48,903 nucleotides of DNA. It comes from Kofleriaceae bacterium. Its GTDB lineage: Bacteria; Myxococcota_A; Polyangia; Haliangiales; Haliangiaceae. The translations under genes and the position numbers were made by a program. This document shows positions 42,643 to 48,903 of this stretch, in pieces. The notes below the pieces were generated by a model that did no database searches, was not told where the DNA came from, and was given only the letters and a program-made list of their open reading frames with translations. Position 1 is the first letter of the stretch. Each line of letters starts with the position of its first letter. The DNA lies in assembly GCA_013368795.1 (NCBI GenBank), contig JABFXX010000096.1, positions 1-48,903 of the forward strand. The letters are read 5' to 3'.

Positions 42643-43899
42643 CTACTTGCCGGTGTGAAACGCGGCGAGCAGCTCGGCCTCGCGCTCGCGCGTCGGACCG
42701 GCGCGCAGCACCGTCGGATCGGCCATCTTCGGCGGCTCGTCTCCCCTCGCCTTCGCGCCCTCGACGAGCTCGCGCGTGACGCGGACGCGGCGCTCGAGCT
42801 CCGTCGGGAACCACGCGAGCAGCGACTTCACCGTGTCGTCGATCGTGCGAAACGTCAGGCCCGCGGCCTTCGCGCGCTCGTTCTTCCAGCGATGAAAGCC
42901 CGCGAACTTGTCGGCAGGTGGCACCCAGATCGGGAACGCGTCCTCGCCGGCCATCTCGTGCTTCTCGAGCCACGACGTCGGCACCCACGTCAGCTTCGCG
43001 CCGCTTCCCGACGCGGTGACGCACGTGTCGAGCACCGTGCCCCAGCGTGCGGGCAAGTCCGGGCCGATCGCGTTGAACGTGCCGGCCGTGCCTTGCTCGG
43101 CGAGCGTGACGAGAAACTCCGCGAGGTCACGGACGTCGATCCACTGGAGCGGATCGTCGGGGGAGCCGGGCGCGAGCACCTCGCCACCGGCCGCGATGCG
43201 CGCGGGCCAGTACGTGAACCGATCGGTCGGATCGCCGGGACCGACGATGAAACCGGGCCGCACGATCGCGGCGCGATCGGCACCGAACGCGGCAGCCGCG
43301 GCGCGCTCGCACAGGACCTTCAGCCCACCGTAGTTCTCGAAGTTGTCGCCCATCGACTCGACGGTCGGATCCGCGAGCTCGGCGAGCTTCGTGGTCTCGT
43401 CGCCGCCCGTCGCGGGGTTCTCCGCGTACGCAGAGATGCTCGAGATGTAGATGTACCGCTCGGCATTCGGCGCGAGCAGCTTCGCCGACGCCTCGACGTG
43501 GCGCGGGAAGTAGCCGGAGTTGTCGATGACGACGTCCCACTTCTTGCCCTCGAGCTGCTCGAGGCCGACGGGGCTACCTTCGGGGCTCTTCTCGTCGGCG
43601 GGCAGCTTCGGATCGCGGTTGCCGTAGAGGTGCTCGACCTTCTGCTCGAGCGGCTGGATCTTCTCGCGCTTGCCGCGATTGAAGATCGTGACCGAGTGAC
43701 CACGCGCGAGGGCGACATCGATCGTCTTCGGACCGAGGAAGCCCGTGCCGCCGAGGATCAGGATGCGCTTGGGCTGCGCAGGCTGCTTCTCCTTCGACGA
43801 CGAGGTGGACGGACGAGGCGACGCGCCACCGCACGCGGCAAGTGCCGCCGCTGCGAGGGCGCCGCGGAGGACATCGCGACGCGTGACAGAGCTAGACAT
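42643..43899 (-). CDS. Tat-exported NAD-dependent epimerase/dehydratase-fold lipoprotein
   Basis: A 418-residue protein. The signal is twin-arginine type: VTRRDVLRGALAAAALAAC, with a lipidation Cys near 23, followed by a Ser/Lys/Pro linker. The mature domain is an extended short-chain dehydrogenase: Rossmann loop GGTGFLG near residue 47, DVVIDNSGYFPRHVEA, and an ISSISAY segment carrying Ser where the active-site Ser/Thr is expected. The usual YxxxK appears altered to ENYGGLKVLCE (Tyr and Lys present, spacing YGGLK). Export of a folded, cofactor-loaded enzyme through Tat is consistent. It may act on surface sugars. The substrate is unknown. The ATG is 7 bases after TAACGT. Confidence 0.83.
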   Translation of the reverse strand: MSSSVTRRDVLRGALAAAALAACGGASPRPSTSSSKEKQPAQPKRILILGGTGFLGPKTIDVALARGHSVTIFNRGKREKIQPLEQKVEHLYGNRDPKLPADEKSPEGSPVGLEQLEGKKWDVVIDNSGYFPRHVEASAKLLAPNAERYIYISSISAYAENPATGGDETTKLAELADPTVESMGDNFENYGGLKVLCERAAAAAFGADRAAIVRPGFIVGPGDPTDRFTYWPARIAAGGEVLAPGSPDDPLQWIDVRDLAEFLVTLAEQGTAGTFNAIGPDLPARWGTVLDTCVTASGSGAKLTWVPTSWLEKHEMAGEDAFPIWVPPADKFAGFHRWKNERAKAAGLTFRTIDDTVKSLLAWFPTELERRVRVTRELVEGAKARGDEPPKMADPTVLRAGPTREREAELLAAFHTGK

Positions 43900-43906
43900 C
43901 GCAGCA

Positions 43907-43912
43907 ACGTTA
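43907..43912 (-). promoter_or_regulatory. Candidate leaderless -10 element of the Tat lipoprotein
   Basis: TAACGT on the minus strand, then 7 bases, then the ATG at 43899. The remaining gap (to 44013) shows nothing further. Confidence 0.35.
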
Positions 43913-44013
43913 CATCGCGCGAACGCGCGCACCATGCTCGTCGCATGCGTCGCACGCAGTCGCACGTGACGATCGCCGTACGATTTTGTCGCCAACACTC
44001 CCGCGCGCGGCGG

Positions 44014-45081
44014 CTACTCCACAGCGTTGACGACGATGCGTCCCGCGCCACCACCGCCGCCGCCGGGGTTGAACGAAGCGTCGGTGCCGGCGACCGGTGG
44101 CGCGGTATTCGATCCGCCGGCGCCGCCGGTGCCCGACGTGCCCGCGAGCGCGACACCACCTCGGCCCGGTGCCGCGACCGTCGCGTCGCCTCCTGACTCG
44201 CCCGTGCCGACGGGGCCATTCGCGATCTGGCCGTTGCCACCCGCACCGCCGCCGCCACCATGTGCCGCGAGCGTTCCGCGCATGTCGAGGTCCCGCGCCT
44301 CGACGAAGATCGCGCCGCCCGCACCACCGCCCGCTCCTGCGCCCGCGTCGTCGCTTCCGCACGCAATGCCGCCCGCACCGCCGCCACCGCCCGCGGTGAT
44401 GCCGCCGGTGATCGACAGCGATGCGAACGCGGTCAGCTGGATCGCACCACCACCGGCACCGCCGGCGACCGCGCCGCACGTGCCACCGCTCGCCATGCCG
44501 CCACCGGATCCGCCGACGAGGATCGCGAGCATCGGATCGCCGTAGACCGCACCGCCGATGCCGTAGGTGGCTCCACAGGACTCTGCCCCGCCGCTCGCGC
44601 CGGCCTGCGCGAACCCACCGCCGCCACCACCGGGATCGCAGACATCCGCGTTGGGCTTCTCCGTCGACGCGCCGGCACCCATGCCCTCGCCCGGTGCGCT
44701 GCCGCCCGGTCCTGGCATCGCGCCGTGCGCGCCCGCGTCGATCATGCCGTCGATCGCGATCGAGGTCGCGACGATCACGAGCGGACGCGAGCCGGTCACG
44801 AGCACCGTCGAGCCCGCGGGGACCTCGAGAGTCTCGACGGCGAGCAGCGCGACGTCGACACCCGACATCTGCCTCGCCGCGGCGAACGACGCGCCGGCGG
44901 GTGCGGCCGCGCCATCGATCGTCAGCATCGTCGTGTCGATCGCGGCGCCGCTCAGCACGAGCGAGGCGGTCGCGAGTGGCGGCACCGCCGGGAGGTGCGA
45001 CGGCACGAACCGATCACCGGTTGCCTCGAACCCCACCCGCCCGCAGGCAGAGGCGAGCAGGACGAGCCCGAGGTACCGCAT
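44014..45081 (-). CDS. Glycine-rich lipoprotein
   Basis: A 355-residue lipoprotein with signal LVLLASAC (lipidation near Cys13). After a conventional beta-rich 130 residues ([28 protein letters not shown]) the chain becomes extremely Gly/Ala-rich, with many runs of 4-6 glycines separated by short strands such as [15 protein letters not shown] and [12 protein letters not shown]. This resembles a right-handed beta-helix or the Gly-rich surface proteins of Myxococcota. Four or more cysteines (CDPGG, SCGA, TCGA, ACGS) may form disulfides. Likely surface-exposed, possibly adhesive. The function is inferred. The start is ATG 6 bases after TATCAT. The antisense of this repeat also stays open, but its Pro-rich reading is not a gene. 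Confidence 0.78.
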   Translation of the reverse strand: MRYLGLVLLASACGRVGFEATGDRFVPSHLPAVPPLATASLVLSGAAIDTTMLTIDGAAAPAGASFAAARQMSGVDVALLAVETLEVPAGSTVLVTGSRPLVIVATSIAIDGMIDAGAHGAMPGPGGSAPGEGMGAGASTEKPNADVCDPGGGGGGFAQAGASGGAESCGATYGIGGAVYGDPMLAILVGGSGGGMASGGTCGAVAGGAGGGAIQLTAFASLSITGGITAGGGGGAGGIACGSDDAGAGAGGGAGGAIFVEARDLDMRGTLAAHGGGGGAGGNGQIANGPVGTGESGGDATVAAPGRGGVALAGTSGTGGAGGSNTAPPVAGTDASFNPGGGGGGAGRIVVNAVE

Positions 45082-45087
45082 CTGGAC

Positions 45088-45093
45088 ATGATA
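45088..45093 (-). promoter_or_regulatory. Candidate leaderless -10 element of the glycine-rich lipoprotein
   Basis: TATCAT (5/6 to consensus) on the minus strand, then 6 bases, then the ATG at 45081. Confidence 0.42.
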
Positions 45094-45121
45094 GCGGGCC
45101 GCCAACCCGCACGCGACCAGG

Positions 45122-45127
45122 TAGCAT
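45122..45127 (+). promoter_or_regulatory. Candidate -10 element of nitronate monooxygenase
   Basis: TAGCAT with 11 bases to the ATG at 45139. It lies in a 57-base gap shared with the divergent lipoprotein promoter. Confidence 0.3.
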
Positions 45128-45138
45128 CCAACGGCGAC

Positions 45139-46179
45139 ATGAGCGCCCTCCTCTCGCTCCTCGGCATCGCACATCCGATCATCCAGGCGCCGATGGCCGG
45201 CGTCTCGACGCCCGCGATGGCAGCGGCGGCCGCGAACGCCGGCGCGCTCGGCTCGCTCGGCGTCGGGGCAACCAATGCCGCCGGCGCGCGCGCGATGATC
45301 GACGCGATGCGGGCTGCGTCGTCGGGCCCGTTGAACGTCAACGTGTTCTGCCACGCGCCGCCGCGGCGAGACGTTGCCAGCGAGCGCGCGTGGCTCGAGC
45401 ACCTCGGCCCCACGTTCGAGAGCTTCGGCGCCGCGCCGCCCGCGCAGCTCACCGAGATCTACACGAGCTTCGTCGAGGACGACGCGATGCTCGCGCAGCT
45501 CGTCGAGACCAAGCCGAAGGTCGTCAGCTTCCACTTCGGCCTGCCGTCTGCCGATCGCATCCAGGCGCTCCGCGATGCCGGCATCGTTCTCCTCGCCAGC
45601 GCGACGAACCTCGCCGAGGCACGCGCGATCGCCGACGCCGGCGTCCACGCGATCGTCGCGCAGGGCTACGAGGCCGGCGGCCACCGCGGCACGTTCGATG
45701 CCGACGCCCACGACGATCAGCTCTCGACCGCCGCGCTCGTCCGTCTGCTCGTACTCCGCTTGAATATCCCGATCATCGCCGCCGGCGGCATCATGGACGG
45801 CGCCGGCATCTCGGCGATGCTGCAGCTCGGCGCGAGCGCCGCGCAGCTCGGCACCGCGTTCATCGACACGACGGAGTCGCAGGCCGACGCCGGCTTTCGC
45901 CGCACGCTGCACAGCGAGGCCGCGCACCACACCGTGATGACGCGCGCGATCTCCGGACGCCCGGCGCGCTGTCTCGCGAATCGCTTCACCGCGCTCGACG
46001 ACCGCGACGCGCCCGCGTATCCGGTCGCATACGACGCCGGCAAGGCGCTTCACGCGGCAGCGAAGGCGCGCGGCGACTTCGGGTTCGGCGCGCAATGGGC
46101 CGGCCAGGGCGCGCCGCTCGCGCGCACGATGTCGACGGCCGACCTCGTGCGCACGCTCGCTGCCGAGATCCGCGCCTAG
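45139..46179 (+). CDS. Nitronate monooxygenase family flavoprotein
   Basis: A 346-residue FMN-dependent TIM-barrel enzyme of the nitronate monooxygenase (2-nitropropane dioxygenase) family. Diagnostic parts are the start [25 protein letters not shown] (with the His that follows the flavin-binding Gly pair), [11 protein letters not shown] and [12 protein letters not shown]. It oxidises nitronates such as propionate-3-nitronate to aldehyde and nitrite, a detoxification reaction, although some members have other substrates. It is cytoplasmic. Much longer open frames extend upstream through the antisense of the glycine-rich gene. The ATG at 45139 is the family start. It shares CTAG at its stop with the convergent msrA gene. 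Confidence 0.9.
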   Translation: MSALLSLLGIAHPIIQAPMAGVSTPAMAAAAANAGALGSLGVGATNAAGARAMIDAMRAASSGPLNVNVFCHAPPRRDVASERAWLEHLGPTFESFGAAPPAQLTEIYTSFVEDDAMLAQLVETKPKVVSFHFGLPSADRIQALRDAGIVLLASATNLAEARAIADAGVHAIVAQGYEAGGHRGTFDADAHDDQLSTAALVRLLVLRLNIPIIAAGGIMDGAGISAMLQLGASAAQLGTAFIDTTESQADAGFRRTLHSEAAHHTVMTRAISGRPARCLANRFTALDDRDAPAYPVAYDAGKALHAAAKARGDFGFGAQWAGQGAPLARTMSTADLVRTLAAEIRA

Positions 46180-46772
46180 AAGCTCAGCTTTCGCATGTAG
46201 TGGTTGTCGTAGCCGCCGGGATGCTTCACCAGGTAGTCCTGGTGGTAGGCCTCGGCCGTCGACCAGTTCGTCGGCGACTCGATCGTGGTCGACAGCGGCC
46301 TGCCCCACTGCCGGCTCAGCTCGACGCGAGTGCTGACGACCTTCGCGGTCGTGCGCTGCGCATCGCTCAGCGGAAAAATCGCGGAGCGGTACTGCGTGCC
46401 GACGTCGTTGCCCTGCCGGTTCTTCGTCGTCGGATCGTGGATCTTGTAGAACCTGAGCAACAGCTGTTCGTACGAGGTGATGCTCGGGTCGAACACGATC
46501 TTCACCGCCTCGGCGTGACCGGTGTTGCCGTCCGAGACCTCGTCGTACGTCGCGTGCGGGACCCGGCCGCCGACGTAGCCGACCTCGACAGCCGCAACCC
46601 CATCGGCGTTTCTCATCCACTGCTCGACGCCCCAGAAGCAGCCGCCCGCGAGGATCGCTGTCTCGCGCGGCCCGTTCGGCGTCGACTCGCGTCTGGGCGC
46701 GGCGTTCGATGCTGGCACGCACGTAGCCAACAGGAGGGCGGAGAGCAATGCGCTTGCGGTCCGAGGCTGCAT
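46176..46772 (-). CDS. msrA: Exported peptide-methionine (S)-S-oxide reductase
   Basis: A 198-residue MsrA with an N-terminal export signal ([12 protein letters not shown] or cleavage after SNA). The catalytic motif GGCFWG places the active Cys at 45. [23 protein letters not shown] and the tail HPGGYDNHY are typical. No cysteine remains after residue 45, so the usual C-terminal resolving cysteine is absent and the enzyme is of the one-Cys kind, needing an external thiol. It repairs oxidised methionine in periplasmic or surface proteins. No MsrB domain or gene is adjacent. It shares four bases with the convergent nitronate monooxygenase gene. Confidence 0.93.
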   Translation of the reverse strand: MQPRTASALLSALLLATCVPASNAAPRRESTPNGPRETAILAGGCFWGVEQWMRNADGVAAVEVGYVGGRVPHATYDEVSDGNTGHAEAVKIVFDPSITSYEQLLLRFYKIHDPTTKNRQGNDVGTQYRSAIFPLSDAQRTTAKVVSTRVELSRQWGRPLSTTIESPTNWSTAEAYHQDYLVKHPGGYDNHYMRKLSF

Positions 46773-46809
46773 GACATGCCTACGTCGACGGTGCGCGCTG
46801 GTTACATCC

Positions 46810-46959
46810 TCAGTGCCGCTTGAAGAACTGGACCGCGCGCTCGTGCTTCTCCGCCGCGGCCTTGCTGTCGAACGTGCCGAGGTTGCGCCGCTTGCCGGTC
46901 TTCGGATCGATCTTGCGCGAATAGAGGCGGTACTTGCCCGACGAGAGCTTTCTGATCAT
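46810..46959 (-). CDS. Small basic protein (49 aa)
   Basis: A 49-codon gene with a strong ribosome site (GAGGAG, 5 bases before the ATG at 46959). The sequence is very basic and compact: KYRLYSRKIDPKTGKRRNLGTFDSKAAAEKHERAVQFFKRH, starting MIRKLSSG. It predicts a three-stranded sheet plus one helix, like the Arm-type or AP2-like DNA-binding modules. I recall similar short proteins in other bacteria, described only as hypothetical. DNA or RNA binding is inferred from charge and fold. A TATGGT hexamer lies about 15 bases before the ATG. It lies between the metzincin and msrA genes on the same strand, with 37- and 49-base gaps. Confidence 0.68.
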   Translation of the reverse strand: MIRKLSSGKYRLYSRKIDPKTGKRRNLGTFDSKAAAEKHERAVQFFKRH

Positions 46960-47008
46960 GGCTTCTCCTCGCACACCATACGGTGCACTACGCGTGCCCG
47001 ATCGCTCG

Positions 47009-48022
47009 CTACTGGGCGGCGAAGTTCTTGAGCCCGGCCTGCTTCGCGCGATCGATCACCTCGGTGACCCTCGCCTGCGGCACGCCCTTGTCCTTGCTGA
47101 TCACGACCTCGGTGTCGGCATCGTCGGCGGCTTGCACGCCGAACAGCACGATCAGCTCGTCGAGGTCGCGCTCGATGCCCTCGAACAGAAACGTCTTCGC
47201 CGAGACATGCACGTGAACCTTGGTGTGCGCCTTGGCGACGACAGCGGCCGGCACGGGCCGAGGCGCACCTGCGAACGAGCCGCGGCCGAGCCGCTGGTCG
47301 AGCATGTCCATCATCATCGCGTGGGCCTCGGGGCTGAACCCGACGACGTGCTCGGAGTAGTTGGGCGCCATCAGCGCGTCGTTGCCGTGCTCGTGCGAGA
47401 CGCCGAGGTTGTGACCGAGCTCGTGGAGCAGGATCGTCGCGTTCTTGTGCATCCGCCGCGCGTGCAGCGCGTTGTCGCGCTCGGTCGTGGATAGATCCGG
47501 GAACGCGCGCCCGAACGCCGCACGCTCGTCGATATCGGCGTAGCCGCGCATCATCAGGTGGCGACCCGGCAGCCGTGCGTAGCCGAGCTGATCGAACGTC
47601 GCCGACACGAGGCTCAGCGACGATGTCAGGCCGATCACCGCGAGCACGTCGTCACCGTTGTCGAGAGCCTCGAGCTGTGCGAGGTCGTCGTCGAGCGTCG
47701 CGCCCGGCTCGTGGCGGTTCCACTCGCGATAGTCCGCGACGAGCCGGATCCCGAACTCGCCGCGGAGCACGGCATTCACGTACTCGAGTGTCTCGTCGAA
47801 CGTGTGCCGCCAGTTCATGTTCTGTGTGCGGTACTGGTCGTCGGCGTAGACGCGGATGCTCGCGTCCTTGATCGGACCCTTCCACGTGGCCTCGGTCGAC
47901 AGGGGCGCCGGCATGAAGTGCGCCTGCATCGTGTCGCGCTGCGCTTCCTTGCCGGACTTGCCGCCGCCGAACTTCCCTCCAACGAGACAACCGGTGAGGA
48001 CGAGACAGCAGAGCCACTTCAC
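47009..48022 (-). CDS. Metzincin-type metalloprotease lipoprotein with ExbD/TolR-like C-terminal domain
   Basis: A 337-residue lipoprotein. The signal is KWLCCLVLTGC, with a Gly/Lys linker to about 30. The protease domain (about 50-245) has the zinc motif HELGHNLGVSH (200-210), matching HExxHxxGxxH, and a candidate Met-turn at M218. Residues 266-337 form a separate module, VHVHVSAKTFLFEG...ELIVLF...DTEVVISKDKGVPQARVTEVIDRAKQAGLKNF. This closely resembles the periplasmic domain of ExbD/TolR, without its membrane helix. The combination is unusual. It could tether the protease to the peptidoglycan or to a Tol/Ton-type motor. The GTG start at 48022 gives a proper lipoprotein signal. The 18-codon extension upstream spoils it. 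Confidence 0.8.
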   Translation of the reverse strand: MKWLCCLVLTGCLVGGKFGGGKSGKEAQRDTMQAHFMPAPLSTEATWKGPIKDASIRVYADDQYRTQNMNWRHTFDETLEYVNAVLRGEFGIRLVADYREWNRHEPGATLDDDLAQLEALDNGDDVLAVIGLTSSLSLVSATFDQLGYARLPGRHLMMRGYADIDERAAFGRAFPDLSTTERDNALHARRMHKNATILLHELGHNLGVSHEHGNDALMAPNYSEHVVGFSPEAHAMMMDMLDQRLGRGSFAGAPRPVPAAVVAKAHTKVHVHVSAKTFLFEGIERDLDELIVLFGVQAADDADTEVVISKDKGVPQARVTEVIDRAKQAGLKNFAAQ

Positions 48023-48137
48023 GGCGCGGACGATCGCATGCGCACGACGACAGTCGAGCCGCGCTCGCTGCAGCATTTTGTTGCACTTCCCGTCGGAGAA
48101 CCTCCGATGGCGGTGCGCTTGCAGCTCCGATGTAGGC

Positions 48138-48902
48138 GTGAGCTACACGGCCGTGACGTTGACCATCGTCGGCGCGCAGTGCGGCGCGATGATCGGTCTC
48201 GTCCTGCTCGGGATGCGGTTCGCCGCGCGCCGTACGGCGAAGTACGGAGACACGAAGGCGGGGCGCGTCGTCGAGACGGCCGTGTTCAGCGTCCTGGGCC
48301 TACTGCTCACGTTCTCGTTCTACGGCGCGCTGTCCCGATTCGACGAGCACCGCAAGATCCTCGGCGACGAGGTCAGTGCGCTCGACACTGCCTACCATCG
48401 CCTCGACCTCCTGCCCGCGCGCTCGCAGGCAGATCTCAAGGCGCTGTTTCGCACCTACGTCGATTCGCGGATCGATCTGTACGGCACCGGCGTCGATCCG
48501 AACTCGTTCGCCGCGGTCTGGAGCGCGACGCTACGCGAGAAGATCTGGCACAAGGCGGTCGACGCGTGCCAGGCGCCCGCCTGCCCGGCCTCGTCGGCGA
48601 CGCTCGTGTTCGGCGCGCTCAACACGGCGTTCGGCTTTCCCTCCGAGCAAGCGGTCATGCGGCAGATGCATCCGCCGCGCGTCGTGTTCGTGCTGCTGTT
48701 CGGCCTCGCGCTGCTGTGCGCGTTCCTCGCCGGCCTCGACAATCCGGGCTATCGGCTGCGCAGCAAGTTCCTCGTCGTCGTCTATCCGATCACGATGTCG
48801 GCGATCCTGTGGACGATCCTCGACGTCGAGTTCCCGCGCATCGGCGTGTTCCGGCTCGGCGCGTTCGATCAGCTGCTCGTGTCGCTGCGCGCGTCGATGT
48901 GA
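48138..48902 (+). CDS. Bestrophin-like (DUF4239) membrane protein
   Basis: A 254-residue membrane protein with two hydrophobic spans near the N-terminus (about 3-22 and 42-62) and two near the C-terminus (about 178-196 and 210-230). ETAVFSVLGLLLTFSFYGALSRFDEHRKILGDEVSALDTAYHRLDLLP is the characteristic block of the DUF4239 bestrophin-like family. The loop between carries CQAPAC. Bestrophin relatives can form ion channels, but bacterial DUF4239 members have no proven activity. The GTG start at 48138 is chosen because the long upstream extension is Cys/Arg-rich. It is divergent from the metzincin gene across about 115 bases with no clear promoter motif. Confidence 0.82.
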   Translation: MSYTAVTLTIVGAQCGAMIGLVLLGMRFAARRTAKYGDTKAGRVVETAVFSVLGLLLTFSFYGALSRFDEHRKILGDEVSALDTAYHRLDLLPARSQADLKALFRTYVDSRIDLYGTGVDPNSFAAVWSATLREKIWHKAVDACQAPACPASSATLVFGALNTAFGFPSEQAVMRQMHPPRVVFVLLFGLALLCAFLAGLDNPGYRLRSKFLVVVYPITMSAILWTILDVEFPRIGVFRLGAFDQLLVSLRASM

Positions 48903-48903
48903 C

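Noticed and set aside
44027..46722. Long frames opposite the glycine-rich lipoprotein, including a Pro-rich 172-codon frame and a 902-codon minus-strand frame
   Set aside because: Gly codons read as Pro on the other strand, so the Pro-rich frame is a mirror of the repeats. The N-terminal part of the 902-codon frame lies antisense to nitronate monooxygenase.

Overview
The window is very GC-rich and densely packed. It carries about 45 protein genes and no rRNA, tRNA, CRISPR array, insertion sequence or phage gene that I can recognise. The gene content points to a predatory-type Myxococcota/deltaproteobacterium, probably near Haliangium/Kofleriaceae. The signs are two large eukaryote-like Ser/Thr kinases with C-terminal TPR or STAND modules, many lipoproteins with a Cys-Gly-Asp-Ser start and Asp/Ala/Pro-rich linkers, TPR lipoproteins, a lipoprotein ending in the Cys-rich CxDGxDNDCDG motif, and an RsbRD-GAF histidine kinase. 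This assignment is by gene content only.

Layout. Positions 1-5.6 kb hold small metabolic and detoxification genes: a membrane protein, a sterol-desaturase-type hydroxylase with a tiny coupled membrane protein, an ABC exporter, two glutathione transferases, a glyoxalase-fold protein and a hemerythrin. Positions 5.6-15.3 kb hold envelope TPR proteins and lipoproteins, a sulfotransferase-TPR fusion, glutathione peroxidase, a GFA-type protein and a membrane metallophosphoesterase. Positions 15.4-30.1 kb hold two giant kinases, a royal-jelly-type propeller protein, a complete family-B DNA polymerase, a small oxidoreductase/pseudo-receiver cluster and a large propeller lipoprotein.

Positions 30.2-40.3 kb look like a sensory and regulatory island. 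It contains a zinc-ribbon/FHA/winged-helix regulator, two members of an unnamed small protein family, a PAP2 phosphatase, an Mpo1-like protein, two divergent heme-oxygenase-fold proteins (one in a three-gene ATGA-coupled operon, one just upstream of a GAF histidine kinase), an NhaR-like LysR regulator and a Kef-type cation/proton antiporter. Positions 40.4-48.9 kb hold an S37 peptidase lipoprotein, a Tat-exported epimerase-fold lipoprotein, a glycine-rich lipoprotein, nitronate monooxygenase, MsrA, a 49-residue basic protein, a metzincin joined to an ExbD/TolR-like domain, and a bestrophin-like membrane protein.

Two window-wide patterns stand out. First, eleven genes have a TANNNT hexamer exactly 6 or 7 bases before the start codon, and most have no Shine-Dalgarno sequence, which predicts leaderless transcripts. 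Second, convergent genes often share or abut their stop codons, or overlap by tens of bases. No stretch over 300 bases lacks a gene. The longest intergenic regions are about 200 bp (31721-31921 and 33375-33571), and both carry candidate regulatory repeats.
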